Shown: positions 24,406 to 32,520, counted from the stretch's first letter. The stretch: 33,878 bases of DNA from Ruminococcus sp. (GCA_015066845.1 SVNO01000020.1:1-33878), one strand, 5' to 3'. A program made the numbers and translations. The notes: generated by a model from the sequence alone, not told the origin.

Positions 24406-25332
24406 TTAGCCAATCATGCTTGCAACTTCGTCAGCGAAGTTGTCAGCCTTCTTCTCAATGCCCTCACCCAGCTCGAAGCAAACATAGCCAGTTACAGTGA
24501 TTGCTGCGCCAGCTTCCTTTGCCTTGCTGTCTACATACTGCTTGATTGTCATGTTGTTGTCCTTAACAAAGGTCTGCTCCATCAGGCAGTTCTCAGAGTA
24601 GTACTTGCCAACCTTGCCCTCAGCAATCTTAGCCTTAACCTGCTCAGGCTTGTTAGCCATCTTCGGGTCTTCGTCCATCTGCTTGATAACGAGCTTGGTT
24701 TCTTCCTCAATAACAGATGCCGGAACATCCTCACGAACGAGGTATGCCGGATGCATTGCTGCAACCTGGAATGTGCAGTCCTTCAGAGCTTCTACAACTG
24801 CCGGAGCTGCGCCAGCCTCTGTTTTAGCAGAAACCAGTACACCTGCCTGACCGCCCTGATGAACGTAAGGAACGATTGCATCACCTGTCAGTCTTGCGAA
24901 ACGACGAATCTTCATGTTCTCGCGCATTACGAGGAACAGCTCCTGCAGAGCCTCTGCAACGGTCATTGTGCCGCCGCTGATGGTGCAGGCATTCAGAGCA
25001 TCCAGATCAGCCGGATCCTGCTCGATAACTGTGTTTGCTACGTCAGCAACGAACTTCTTGAAGTTCTCATTGCTTGCTGCAAAGTCAGTTTCGATGTTTA
25101 CTTCTACAACTGCGCCTACTGTAGCGTCAGCATTTGTTGCAGCCAGTACGATACCTTCAGCTGCTACTCTGCCAGCCTTCTTAGCCTGTGTTGCCAGACC
25201 CTTTTCACGCAGAATCTTGATTGCTTCGTCAACATTGCCGTCAGCCTCTGTGAGTGCCTTCTTGCAGTCCATCATGCCAACGCCTGTCATCTTACGCAGT
25301 TCGTTTACGTCTTTTGCTGTAATATTAGCCAT
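24406..25332 (-). CDS. tsf: Elongation factor Ts
   Basis: 308 residues. The N-terminal UBA-like domain has ITAKDVNELRKMTGVGMMDCKKAL and the TDFVAxNE equivalent is VEVNIETDFAASNENFKKFV. The core dimerisation modules follow, including MHPAYLVREDVP and CLMEQTFVKDNNMTIKQYV. EF-Ts recycles EF-Tu by exchanging GDP for GTP. Codon choice (for example the frequent GCT, CGT and GTT of a highly expressed gene) differs from neighbours, as expected. It follows rpsB by 36 bases in the universal rpsB-tsf order. Confidence 0.98.
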   Translation of the reverse strand: MANITAKDVNELRKMTGVGMMDCKKALTEADGNVDEAIKILREKGLATQAKKAGRVAAEGIVLAATNADATVGAVVEVNIETDFAASNENFKKFVADVANTVIEQDPADLDALNACTISGGTMTVAEALQELFLVMRENMKIRRFARLTGDAIVPYVHQGGQAGVLVSAKTEAGAAPAVVEALKDCTFQVAAMHPAYLVREDVPASVIEEETKLVIKQMDEDPKMANKPEQVKAKIAEGKVGKYYSENCLMEQTFVKDNNMTIKQYVDSKAKEAGAAITVTGYVCFELGEGIEKKADNFADEVASMIG

Positions 25333-25368
25333 TTTAACCGCCTCCAGAACAAATTTTATCGGAAAATC

Positions 25369-26112
25369 TTATTCAGCTGCTGCTTCTTCAGCAACCTCAG
25401 CAGCTGCTTCTTCAACTGCTGTATCATCTGCGCCCTGACGGCCTTCGATGATTGCGTTTGCAATTGTGCCAGCGATGAGCTTTACAGCGCGGATAGCGTC
25501 ATCGTTACCCGGAATTACATAGTCAACCTCATCGGGATCGCAGTTTGTGTCAACGATTGCAACGATCGGAATGTTCAGCTTCTTAGCTTCTGCAACTGCA
25601 ATCTTTTCCTTGCGGGGGTCTACGATGAAGAGTGCGCCCGGCAGCTTCTTCATATCCTTGATACCGCCCATGAACTTCTCCAGACGCTCGATCTCAAGGT
25701 TGAGCTTTACAACTTCCTTCTTCGGCAGGAGTGCGAAAGTGCCGTCCTCAGCCATCTGATGGAGCTGTTCGAGTCTCTGGATTCTTCTCTGGATGGTCTT
25801 GAAGTTTGTCATCATACCGCCCAGCCAGCGTGCATTTACATAGTGTGCGCCTGCACGGATAGCTTCCTCGCGAATGGAATCGCCAGCCTGCTTCTTTGTG
25901 CCGACGAACAGAACGGTTTCGCCCTGTGCTGCGATGTCGCGGATGAACATGTAAGCTTCTTCCAGCTTCTTCACTGTCTTCTGCAGGTCAATGATATAAA
26001 TACCATTGCGCTCTGTAAAAATATACGGAGCCATTTTCGGATTCCATCTTCTGGTCTGGTGACCGAAGTGTACGCCTGCTTCCAGCAGCTGCTTCATTGA
26101 TACTACGCCCAT
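25369..26112 (-). CDS. rpsB: 30S ribosomal protein S2
   Basis: 247 residues starting [27 protein letters not shown], the standard S2 N-terminus, with [36 protein letters not shown], and [28 protein letters not shown]. The end is an Ala/Glu-rich tail ([14 protein letters not shown]), common in clostridial S2. S2 joins the small subunit late and helps bind S1-type proteins and the mRNA. ATG 26112 follows AGGAGG. A 105-base structured leader precedes it. Confidence 0.98.
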   Translation of the reverse strand: MGVVSMKQLLEAGVHFGHQTRRWNPKMAPYIFTERNGIYIIDLQKTVKKLEEAYMFIRDIAAQGETVLFVGTKKQAGDSIREEAIRAGAHYVNARWLGGMMTNFKTIQRRIQRLEQLHQMAEDGTFALLPKKEVVKLNLEIERLEKFMGGIKDMKKLPGALFIVDPRKEKIAVAEAKKLNIPIVAIVDTNCDPDEVDYVIPGNDDAIRAVKLIAGTIANAIIEGRQGADDTAVEEAAAEVAEEAAAE

Positions 26113-26217
26113 TTGTAGTTCCTCCTAAAAAAGTTTGGTTTTTTTGAATCCTCCGTCCGCTGTCCGAGCGACAACCCGAAACGGGCACCATGCCGTGGAA
26201 TCACAGACGTGTGAAAT
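26113..26217 (-). promoter_or_regulatory. Structured rpsB leader, candidate S2 autoregulation site
   Basis: The transcript between promoter and start can close with CGTCTG (26204-26209) paired to CGGACG (26154-26159). Inside are small stems: CCA/TGG, CCCG/CGGG and CGCT/AGCG. A poly-A and T-rich stretch leads to AGGAGG. Binding of S2 to its own leader is known in other bacteria; the fold here is my reading and untested. Confidence 0.4.
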
Positions 26218-26224
26218 CTCATAT

Positions 26225-26253
26225 ATTATACCATATCTTGCTTGAATTTGCAA
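26225..26253 (-). promoter_or_regulatory. Promoter of rpsB-tsf
   Basis: Minus strand: TTGCAA (26248-26253), 17 bases, TATAAT (26225-26230) with TGG before the -10; an A-run of nine lies just upstream of the -35 and may act as an UP element. Confidence 0.88.
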
Positions 26254-26298
26254 GCTTTTTTTTTCGCTCGCGGCACAAAGTTTTCCTGTTGAAAGAAA

Positions 26299-26562
26299 TT
26301 ATTTTTGTACATGTCCTCCAAATCCCTCGGCAGACTCGGTTAAGAGCACATCTTTTCCGTAAAGACGGACACTTTCACAGGGGATGAACAAATCCTCCTC
26401 ACGGCGGAGCAATCCCCAGAAACAGCGTCTGCCGTAAATGACAAAGCCCCTGATGGTGCGGCTGTCGGTGTCAAGTTCCACGTCATCTATGTAGCCAAGT
26501 TTTTCGCCGGTGCGCAGGTCGATGACCTCTTTATGCCGCAAATCCTCCAGTTTCCACTGCAT
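26299..26562 (-). CDS. YlmC/YmxH family PRC-barrel protein
   Basis: About 87 residues beginning MQWKLEDLRHKEVIDLRTGEKLGYIDDVELD, the family's PRC-barrel signature, followed by RTIRGFVIYGRR and the conserved end of the barrel DLFIPCESVRLYGKDVLLT. ATG 26562 is eight bases from AGGAG; nearby GTG/ATG codons upstream are too close to that site. These small proteins are widespread in spore formers (YmxH) but their role is unclear. No promoter or terminator of its own is evident, so it may be co-transcribed with the small gene upstream. Confidence 0.9.
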   Translation of the reverse strand: MQWKLEDLRHKEVIDLRTGEKLGYIDDVELDTDSRTIRGFVIYGRRCFWGLLRREEDLFIPCESVRLYGKDVLLTESAEGFGGHVQK

Positions 26563-26602
26563 CGCCATCACTCCTCTCGTGATATGCTATGCAAAGGGAC
26601 GG

Positions 26603-26749
26603 TTATTTTTTCTTCTTCGTGATAAATGAAAGCACGCTTGTGATAATGATGAGGAGCAGTGCAATGCCGGCAATCGTGCCGAGAATCATGACGATGGTAT
26701 CACCGGTCTGTACGCTTGATTCGGTAAGGGTGGAAATAGGATAATTCAT
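26603..26749 (-). CDS. 48-residue membrane peptide resembling a sorting signal
   Basis: From ATG 26749 (AAAGGAG upstream) the product is MNYPISTLTESS, then VQTGDT, a hydrophobic run of about 25 residues (IVMILGTIAGIALLLIIITSVL) and a KKKK end. That order (xxQTGD, hydrophobic helix, basic tail) is the layout of LPxTG-type cell-wall sorting signals, but here it is almost the whole protein. A clear promoter 38 bases upstream supports expression. It could equally be a small single-pass membrane protein with its C-terminus inside. Function unknown. Confidence 0.72.
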   Translation of the reverse strand: MNYPISTLTESSVQTGDTIVMILGTIAGIALLLIIITSVLSFITKKKK

Positions 26750-26786
26750 GGTGTTCTCCTTTCGGCGGAAAATATTGTATATATAG

Positions 26787-26815
26787 AGTATAGCATATTC
26801 CCGCGATTTCGTCAA
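26787..26815 (-). promoter_or_regulatory. Promoter of the 48-residue peptide gene
   Basis: Minus strand: TTGACG (26810-26815), 17 bases, TATACT (26787-26792). Its -35 is only four bases from the -35 of the divergent promoter, so one bound factor could affect both. Confidence 0.82.
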
Positions 26816-26819
26816 GTAC

Positions 26820-26848
26820 TTGCAGTTTTCGGGAGAGTGTGGTATAAT
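26820..26848 (+). promoter_or_regulatory. Promoter of the radical SAM gene
   Basis: TTGCAG (26820-26825), 17 bases, TATAAT (26843-26848) with TGG before the -10. AAGGAGG (26869-26875) then leads to ATG 26881, a very short leader. Confidence 0.85.
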
Positions 26849-26880
26849 GGTAGCATTGACCGATCACAAGGAGGCAGCAC

Positions 26881-27771
26881 ATGGAATTTTCACCTACCAA
26901 CTGCACACTCTGTCCGCGCAGATGCGGTGCGGACAGGACAAAACACGCAGGATTCTGCGGTGGAGGCGATGGCATCCGCGCAGCAAGGGCGGCACTGCAT
27001 CACTGGGAAGAACCCTGTATCAGCGGCACGAACGGTTCGGGGACGGTGTTCTTTTCCGGCTGCCATCTGCGCTGCTGTTTTTGTCAGAATTCACCGATTT
27101 TCCTTGAAAATGCAGGGAAAGCCATCCCACCGCAGCGGCTTGCGGAAATTTTTCTCGATTTGCAGGCGCAGAATGCGCACAACATCAACCTTGTCACTGC
27201 CTCCCACCTGCTGCCGTGGGTGGTGGACGCGCTGGAGCTTGCCAAACCCTCGCTTCACATTCCCGTGGTCTGGAACTGCGGAGGCTATGAAACGGAGGAG
27301 TGTGTGGCAGCTCTGGAGGGACTTGTGGATATTTTCCTGCCCGATTTCAAATTTTTTGACGAACAGACAGCCCGTGCCTATGCCAATGCGCCGGACTATC
27401 CGCAGGTTGCCCACCGTGCCATCGCAAGAATGCTGCGGCAGGTCGGCGCACCTGTAATGGAAAACGGCATTCTGCAAAGCGGCTGCATCATCCGGCATCT
27501 GGTACTCCCCTCTCACAGGCACGAATCCATTGCACTGCTGCATCACTTGGCAGAAAGCTTCGGAACATCGCAATTTTTGCTTAGTCTGATGTCCCAGTAT
27601 ACACCGATGGGTGAATTTCCTGCGCATCCGGAGCTCAACCGCCGGATCACGAAAATGGAGTACAACAGTGTACTGAAAACTGCACAGGAATTGGGCTTTG
27701 AGGGGTATTTGCAGGATGTATCGGCGGCACAGAGCCGGTACACACCGGATTTCAACGGTGAGGGTGTATAG
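26881..27771 (+). CDS. PflA-like radical SAM protein
   Basis: 296 residues. The radical SAM cluster motif is SGCHLRCCFCQN (Cys61, Cys65, Cys68; CxxxCxxC). An N-terminal cysteine set (Cys8, Cys11, Cys15, Cys26 in CTLCPRRCGADRTKHAGFCG) precedes it, typical of the PflA-related subfamily found widely in clostridia and archaea. Further blocks: NINLVTASHLLPWV, VVWNCGGYE, DIFLPDFKFFD and LLSLMSQYTPM. These proteins use S-adenosylmethionine and a 4Fe-4S cluster for radical chemistry; true pyruvate formate-lyase activases lack this N-terminal Cys set, so the substrate is unknown. No partner enzyme gene is adjacent. Confidence 0.88.
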   Translation: MEFSPTNCTLCPRRCGADRTKHAGFCGGGDGIRAARAALHHWEEPCISGTNGSGTVFFSGCHLRCCFCQNSPIFLENAGKAIPPQRLAEIFLDLQAQNAHNINLVTASHLLPWVVDALELAKPSLHIPVVWNCGGYETEECVAALEGLVDIFLPDFKFFDEQTARAYANAPDYPQVAHRAIARMLRQVGAPVMENGILQSGCIIRHLVLPSHRHESIALLHHLAESFGTSQFLLSLMSQYTPMGEFPAHPELNRRITKMEYNSVLKTAQELGFEGYLQDVSAAQSRYTPDFNGEGV

Positions 27772-27815
27772 GGCTGCACCACATCAAAAAATGCCGTTAT
27801 ATGGCAGTATGTCTG

Positions 27816-27847
27816 CGGATTTTTTGTTCAACCTGACGAAAAATCCG
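27816..27847 (+). terminator. Weak terminator-like hairpin after the radical SAM gene
   Basis: CGGATTTTT (27816-27824) pairs with AAAAATCCG (27839-27847) around a 14-base loop; a smaller TGCC/GGCA stem (27792-27806) precedes it. The T-run lies inside the stem, so termination is uncertain. Confidence 0.35.
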
Positions 27848-27866
27848 ACTATGCAGTTCATGCACG

Positions 27867-27885
27867 ATCTTTGTGCGGTATTGCA
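27867..27885. repeat. Second copy of the dispersed repeat arm
   Basis: These 19 bases, ATCTTTGTGCGGTATTGCA, are identical to 20483-20501. A faint left arm (GCTGCACCACATCAAA) may lie near 27774-27789. The copy ends two bases before the metG -35 box. Confidence 0.65.
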
Positions 27886-27886
27886 C

Positions 27887-27915
27887 TTGCAATTTTAGAA
27901 TACTTGTGTTATAAT
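27887..27915 (+). promoter_or_regulatory. Promoter of the methionyl-tRNA synthetase gene
   Basis: TTGCAA (27887-27892), 17 bases, TATAAT (27910-27915). The leader of about 60 bases contains TTCCGGAAGCTGTTCCGG; no T-box (no TGGGTACC-type element) is seen. Confidence 0.85.
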
Positions 27916-27980
27916 AAAGAGTAATGTCCTGTTCCGGAAGCTGTTCCGGTGCAGAAAACTTTCTGAAAGGAACTGAATTT

Positions 27981-29999
27981 ATGGCAAAGAATAATGCTGA
28001 GGGCAAAAAGCCCTTTGAAATTCCCCGTCCGGATTTTCCCAAGCGCGCTGTCGTGACAGCTGGTATGCCCTATGGCAACAAGGAGCTGCATTTCGGGCAT
28101 GTGGGCGGTATGATGGTATTTGCGGATACCTACGCAAGATTCCTGCGCGACCGCATCGGCAAGGAAAATGTCATTTTTGTCAGCGGCACGGACTGCTATG
28201 GCTCTCCGATTGCAGAAGGCTGGCGCAAAAAGGTGGAAAGCGGCGAATTCGAGGGTTCTCTGGTGGATTTCGTGACACGCAATCATGAAAAGCAGAAAGC
28301 AACGCTGCGTGATTATGCCATTGCGCCGAATCTGTTTGCAGCGTCCGGCATCGGACATTCCAAGGATGTTCATGCACAGTACACGCTCGAATTCCTGAAT
28401 GCGCTGTATGAAAAGGGACAGCTCGAAAAGATTTCCACAATGCAGTTCTTTGATGAAAAGGCTGGTGTTTTCCTCAACGGCAGACAGGTTGTGGGCAAGT
28501 GTCCGGTTGAGGGCTGCTGCTCGGAAAAGGGCTATGCGGATGAATGTGATCTCGGTCACCAGTACATGCCCGAAAACCTGCTCAACCCCATCAGCACTCT
28601 GACAGGCGAAAAGCCCGTCATGAAGCCGGTTGTCAACTGGTATTTCAAACTGCGCGACTATGAAAAGCTGCTGCAGGACTGGGTTGCAGTGATGCAGAAG
28701 GACAAGTCCATCCGTCCGGTCGTGCACAAGACGATTTCCGAATTTCTCAAGCCGCCGGTAATTCACATCAAGCGTGAATTTGAGGAAAGCTACCTCGCGC
28801 TGAAGGATTCCATGCCGGCGCATGAATATCTGGAGGAAAAGAAAAAGCCCTCCTTTACCATTGCATTTGCAAATCTCCCAGACTGTGACGAGGCTTGCCG
28901 CATTCTGACAGAAAACGGCATCCGTTACCGTACCGGCAAGACGCTTGTACCGTTCCGTCTGACGGGTAATATTGAATGGGGCGTACCTGCGCCGAAATTT
29001 GAGGCAGACGGCGAGGATTTGACAGTATGGGTATGGCCGGAATCCCTCTGGGCACCGATTTCCTTTACCAAGACCTATCTGGATGAACAGGGTGCGGACG
29101 CGGATGCGTGGAAGTCCTACTGGTGCAGCAAGGAAGCAAAGGTGTACCAGTTCATTGGTCAGGACAATATTTATTTCTACGGTGTTGCTGAGCCGGCAAT
29201 GTGGATGGCACAGCAGGCTGCTGCGGAAAAGACCGCTGACCCTGCGGATGGTGAGCTTCAGATGCCGACAATTGTGGCAAATCATCACATTCTGTTTCTG
29301 GATAAAAAGGCATCCAGCTCCGGTGCGGTCAAGCCTCCGATGGCGGATGACCTGCTCAATTATTACACACCTGAACAGCTGCGTATGCACTGGCTGGGAC
29401 TGGGACTGGGACAGCGTTCTGTCAGCTTCATGCCCAAGCCCTACAATCCGGATGCAAAGCCGGAGGATGCGGATCCCGTTGTGAAGGATGGATTGCTGCT
29501 GTCGAATGTGTACAACCGCATGATCCGCACGGCATTCTACACCACACAGAAAGAATTTGACGGAATTCTGCCGGATGTACAGCCGGAGGAAAAATTCCTT
29601 GCAGAGGCAAAGAAAGCTGTGTTGGAATATGAGCGTCATATGTCAAAATTCGCGTTCCATCAGTGCACCTATGTACTGGACAGCTACATCAGAAATGGCA
29701 GCAAGTACATGGCAAAGGCACTCAACAACGAGGCTGCATCTCCTGAGGAGCGCAAGCAGGCATTGGCGAACCTGTTCTATATGATTCGCATTACAGCCAT
29801 TCTGCTGCATCCGATGGCACCCATCGGCACGGAAAAATTGCAGGAATACCTGCAGGTGGACGATAGAATCTGGAGTTGGGAAACCATTCTGGAGCCTGTG
29901 AATTATTTTGTTGGTGAGAACCACCAGCTGAAATTCCTGCCGCCGAGAACGGACTTCTTCACACGTCATGAAAGTCAGTTTGCGACAGAAGAAAACTAA
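27981..29999 (+). CDS. metG: Methionyl-tRNA synthetase-like class I ligase, atypical form
   Basis: 672 residues from ATG 27981, preceded by AAAGGAA; an upstream ATG would start in the leader. The Rossmann domain has a HIGH variant HFGH (37-40) and IFVSGTDCYGSPI. A zinc-type region resembles MetRS (CPVEGCCSEKGYADECDLGH, then LLNPISTLTGEKPV). YQFIGQDNIYFYGVAEPAMW is MetRS-like. The KMSKS loop reads KKASSS (442-447), and about 60 extra residues precede the NIEWGVPAP block. The C-terminal helical anticodon-binding domain is present but no EMAP-type tRNA-binding extension. It most likely charges tRNA-Met; a second, normal MetRS elsewhere would change that view. Confidence 0.8.
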   Translation: MAKNNAEGKKPFEIPRPDFPKRAVVTAGMPYGNKELHFGHVGGMMVFADTYARFLRDRIGKENVIFVSGTDCYGSPIAEGWRKKVESGEFEGSLVDFVTRNHEKQKATLRDYAIAPNLFAASGIGHSKDVHAQYTLEFLNALYEKGQLEKISTMQFFDEKAGVFLNGRQVVGKCPVEGCCSEKGYADECDLGHQYMPENLLNPISTLTGEKPVMKPVVNWYFKLRDYEKLLQDWVAVMQKDKSIRPVVHKTISEFLKPPVIHIKREFEESYLALKDSMPAHEYLEEKKKPSFTIAFANLPDCDEACRILTENGIRYRTGKTLVPFRLTGNIEWGVPAPKFEADGEDLTVWVWPESLWAPISFTKTYLDEQGADADAWKSYWCSKEAKVYQFIGQDNIYFYGVAEPAMWMAQQAAAEKTADPADGELQMPTIVANHHILFLDKKASSSGAVKPPMADDLLNYYTPEQLRMHWLGLGLGQRSVSFMPKPYNPDAKPEDADPVVKDGLLLSNVYNRMIRTAFYTTQKEFDGILPDVQPEEKFLAEAKKAVLEYERHMSKFAFHQCTYVLDSYIRNGSKYMAKALNNEAASPEERKQALANLFYMIRITAILLHPMAPIGTEKLQEYLQVDDRIWSWETILEPVNYFVGENHQLKFLPPRTDFFTRHESQFATEEN

Positions 30000-30056
30000 A
30001 GACTTTTCACATTCAATCAGCATATTCATTTTATGTGAACGGACTCTGAAATCAAG

Positions 30057-30084
30057 AGGGCTTCTGCGGTAGTGCAGAAGCCCT
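30057..30084. terminator. Hairpin terminator between convergent genes
   Basis: AGGGCTTCTGC (30057-30067) and GCAGAAGCCCT (30074-30084) form a perfect 11-bp stem. T-rich sequence on either side is modest (AATTGTTTAG on plus, CTTGATTTC on minus), so strength is uncertain. Confidence 0.75.
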
Positions 30085-30118
30085 AATTGTTTAGAAATAA
30101 TCTGTTTTCCGAGGTTAT

Positions 30119-30364
30119 TCAGGTTTCCTGATACTTCTCCTCCAGCCACACGAGCATCTGCGCGTGTCCATCGGCTGTCAGGGGGAAGCTTGCTTCCTGC
30201 TCCATTTCCGCAAGCTCGGAATTGAGAAAGCCATGCCATGTGGATACTTTCAGTTCGCCATCCGGTACGATCTTATAATTGAACGTTTTCCGGCTGCCGG
30301 TGAATGTGTTCTTGCTCTCGAAATAATAAATTCCGGGAATGTCAAATGCATTCGGTTTTGCCAT
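30119..30364 (-). CDS. 81-residue hypothetical protein
   Basis: From ATG 30364, preceded by GGGAGGTGG and overlapping the HAD gene stop by 23 bases, so it is translationally coupled. The product starts MAKPNAFDIPGIYYFESKN, continues TFTGSRKTFNYKIVPDGELKV, then STWHGFLNSELAEMEQEA and a C-terminal helix. It looks like a small soluble alpha/beta protein without signal or membrane segment. I do not recognise the family. Its position at the end of the CLC-HAD run suggests a shared role, unproven. Confidence 0.78.
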   Translation of the reverse strand: MAKPNAFDIPGIYYFESKNTFTGSRKTFNYKIVPDGELKVSTWHGFLNSELAEMEQEASFPLTADGHAQMLVWLEEKYQET

Positions 30365-31025
30365 GTGTTTCCACCTCCCTCTCCTGCAATATCATAATCA
30401 CCTGCTCCAAATCCGGAACACAGGCAGTCAGAAGCTCCAGAATCTCCGGTTCCGGTTCGGATAAATCCGGAACCATTACTGCCTTGCAGCCTGCTGCATG
30501 TGCGGAACGGATACCGTTCGGGGAATCCTCCAGTGCCATGCATTCCTCCGGCGCAAGCCCCAGCTCCCGACTGGCTGTCAGGTAGATTTCAGGATCGGGT
30601 TTGCCTTTCTGCACCATATCGCCGCAGACAAAGGCATCGAAATACCCGTGCACTCCGACCTGTGTCAGGTACGCGTCCGTTCGTTCACGGTCGGTCGCCG
30701 TTGCAACGGCAATCCGGTAGCCGTGGGTTTTGAGGTAATCGAGCAAGGGGAACAATCCCTTTTTCGGCTCTACACCATGGGCGGCAAGGTGGGCTGCGGT
30801 CAGCTCCCTACGTCTGGCACGGATGGCTTCGTAGTTGAAATTTTCGCCGAAAATGCCCTGCAGCTGCGGTTTTGCGTAGATTGCCGCAAGACTGCGGATG
30901 CCCAGTACATGGGATAATTCCATGGGAAATCCAGCTTCGTGCGCTGCCTGCATCCAGAAACGGGCAAGCAGCTTTTCCGTATCGAGCATCAGCCCGTCCA
31001 TATCAAAAATCACGCCGCGTATCAT
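30342..31025 (-). CDS. HAD-superfamily phosphatase/phosphoglucomutase-like hydrolase
   Basis: 227 residues. Motif I is VIFDMDGLMLDTE (nucleophile Asp8 and acid Asp10), motif II VATATDRERT, motif III KGKPDPEIY, motif IV ALEDSPNGIRSAHAAG. The helical cap between motifs I and II is of the beta-phosphoglucomutase/phosphonatase class. Such enzymes act on small sugar phosphates or nucleotides; the substrate cannot be read from sequence. It begins 12 bases after the transporter gene and overlaps the 81-residue gene. Confidence 0.9.
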   Translation of the reverse strand: MIRGVIFDMDGLMLDTEKLLARFWMQAAHEAGFPMELSHVLGIRSLAAIYAKPQLQGIFGENFNYEAIRARRRELTAAHLAAHGVEPKKGLFPLLDYLKTHGYRIAVATATDRERTDAYLTQVGVHGYFDAFVCGDMVQKGKPDPEIYLTASRELGLAPEECMALEDSPNGIRSAHAAGCKAVMVPDLSEPEPEILELLTACVPDLEQVIMILQEREVETHGKTECI

Positions 31026-31037
31026 TGGCGCACCTCC

Positions 31038-32351
31038 CTATTGTTTTGTTCCGTGATGCACGGGGGCATCTGCAAATTTGGATGTTGCAAATTTCTGTGT
31101 TGCGTACAGTCCGTAATAGCCCGACAGCAGGTAGCTCACGGCAATAACCAGCAAACAGTACGGAACGGATTCCATCCCGAACAGCTCCGCGCCGATGAAC
31201 AAGGTGGCAACGGGGCAGTTGGTTACACCGCAGAAAATGCCCATCATCCCGACTGCCGCGCAGAGGGACGGGGATACACCCGCAAGCTGTCCGAACAAAC
31301 AGCCGAATGTCGCGCCGATGAAGAATGAGGGGACAATTTCGCCGCCCTTGAAGCCGCCGCCGATGGTCACAGCAGTGAACAGCATTTTCAGCAGAAAGGC
31401 GTACCAGACTGTTTTTCCGGCAATGGCGTTCTGAATGATCCCCTCCCCGATGCCGTAATAATCACCGCTTTGCACCAAGAATCCGAACAGCAGGAGAATA
31501 CCGGCAGTAACGACAATACGCAGGTAGGGATTGCGGAAATGGTGTTCGAGCAGGTGCTCCGTCCTGTGCAGGAGGGTGCAAAAACAGATGCTCAGAACGG
31601 CGCAGAGAATACCCAGTAACAGGAGCTTTGCGCCGACAACGGCAGTCAGCTCCGGAAATGCGGTGACATTGAAATGGGCAAGGGGCTGTCCGAGCTGCTG
31701 TGCGATATGGGATGCCGTAAGGGAGGCAATCGCACAGGGAACAAGTGCCGCGTACTGCATTGTGCCGATGCAGCCGACTTCCATGGCAAAAATGGCAGCA
31801 GCGATGGGTGTGCGGAAAATCGCAGAAAATGCCGCGCTCATGCCGGCAAGTATGAGAATCCGCTTGTCACGGTCGCGCAGTTTCAGTGCATGTCCGAAGA
31901 TGCTGCCAATACTGCCGCCGAGCTGGAGTGCCGCGCCCTCACGTCCGGCACTTCCGCCGCAGAAATGGGTGATGACAGTGGAAATGAAAATCAGCGGTGC
32001 CATCTGCACGGGCAGTTCGGCTTCGGAACGGATGGAGGCAATGACCATATTGGTGCCCTTGTCGTTGTGGTTATGCGTGACGCGGTAGAGCCAGACAATG
32101 AGCAGACCACCAAGCGGCAGTGTCAGGAGAATCCATGGGTGGGTGTGGCGCAGCTGTGTACCGGCATGAATGCAGTGGACGAATGCTGCCCCGATGAGTC
32201 CCATGACTGCACCGAGTACCACGGAAAAGAGAATCCAGCGGAAGAGCAGCCGGAACTGGAGCAGGATGTGCGACAGACTGCGCAGGAGTTTTCCGCGAAT
32301 TCTGTAGAAACGTTCGTGTTTTTTGTGACGGATGCCATCGAATAACGTCAT
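31038..32351 (-). CDS. CLC-family antiporter, fluoride (CLC-F) type
   Basis: About 437 residues from ATG 32351, nine bases after GAGGG; the longer frame starts in the promoter. More than ten membrane segments. Key blocks: GGSAGREGAALQLGG (136-140 GREGA with the gating Glu about 138), GGGFKGGEIVPSFFIGATFG and TNCPVATLFIGAELFG. The FKGGE(V/I)xPxFFIGAT form is that of CLC-F fluoride/proton antiporters rather than chloride channels, which have GxPGGxFxP. It would export fluoride from the cytoplasm. No fluoride riboswitch was found in the leader. A chloride-type function remains possible. Confidence 0.82.
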   Translation of the reverse strand: MTLFDGIRHKKHERFYRIRGKLLRSLSHILLQFRLLFRWILFSVVLGAVMGLIGAAFVHCIHAGTQLRHTHPWILLTLPLGGLLIVWLYRVTHNHNDKGTNMVIASIRSEAELPVQMAPLIFISTVITHFCGGSAGREGAALQLGGSIGSIFGHALKLRDRDKRILILAGMSAAFSAIFRTPIAAAIFAMEVGCIGTMQYAALVPCAIASLTASHIAQQLGQPLAHFNVTAFPELTAVVGAKLLLLGILCAVLSICFCTLLHRTEHLLEHHFRNPYLRIVVTAGILLLFGFLVQSGDYYGIGEGIIQNAIAGKTVWYAFLLKMLFTAVTIGGGFKGGEIVPSFFIGATFGCLFGQLAGVSPSLCAAVGMMGIFCGVTNCPVATLFIGAELFGMESVPYCLLVIAVSYLLSGYYGLYATQKFATSKFADAPVHHGTKQ

Positions 32352-32420
32352 TGGCAATACCCTCTTTCCTTCAATTTCATGGATGCGGCAAGCCTTGCAG
32401 AATGCATGGCTGCCATTTCT

Positions 32421-32449
32421 ATTGTAAGATATTTTCTCTGGTTTGTCAA
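32421..32449 (-). promoter_or_regulatory. Promoter of the CLC-HAD operon
   Basis: Minus strand: TTGACA (32444-32449), 17 bases, TACAAT (32421-32426). The leader is about 65 bases. Confidence 0.82.
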
Positions 32450-32520
32450 TCATTTTTTCAGCGCGGCGAATTTGGGATAATATCGCTGAAAAGAAATTTG
32501 TAAAAATTCCGAAAAAAGTG

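Noticed and set aside
24751-26100. Long plus-strand open frame rich in Cys, Leu and Ser
   Set aside because: It lies entirely antisense to tsf and rpsB, has no ribosome site or family features, and reflects biased codon use in those highly expressed genes.
27916-27980. T-box leader for the methionyl-tRNA synthetase gene
   Set aside because: The leader is only about 60 bases and has no T-box sequence or antiterminator pair.
27909-29639. 576-residue minus-strand open frame
   Set aside because: Antisense to the methionyl-tRNA synthetase gene, whose motifs are clear; composition is shadow-like and no start signal is present.
32352-32420. Fluoride riboswitch before the CLC-F-like gene
   Set aside because: The leader lacks the conserved crcB-motif blocks (GGnGAUGG and the CUGAUGRCUCC-like end).
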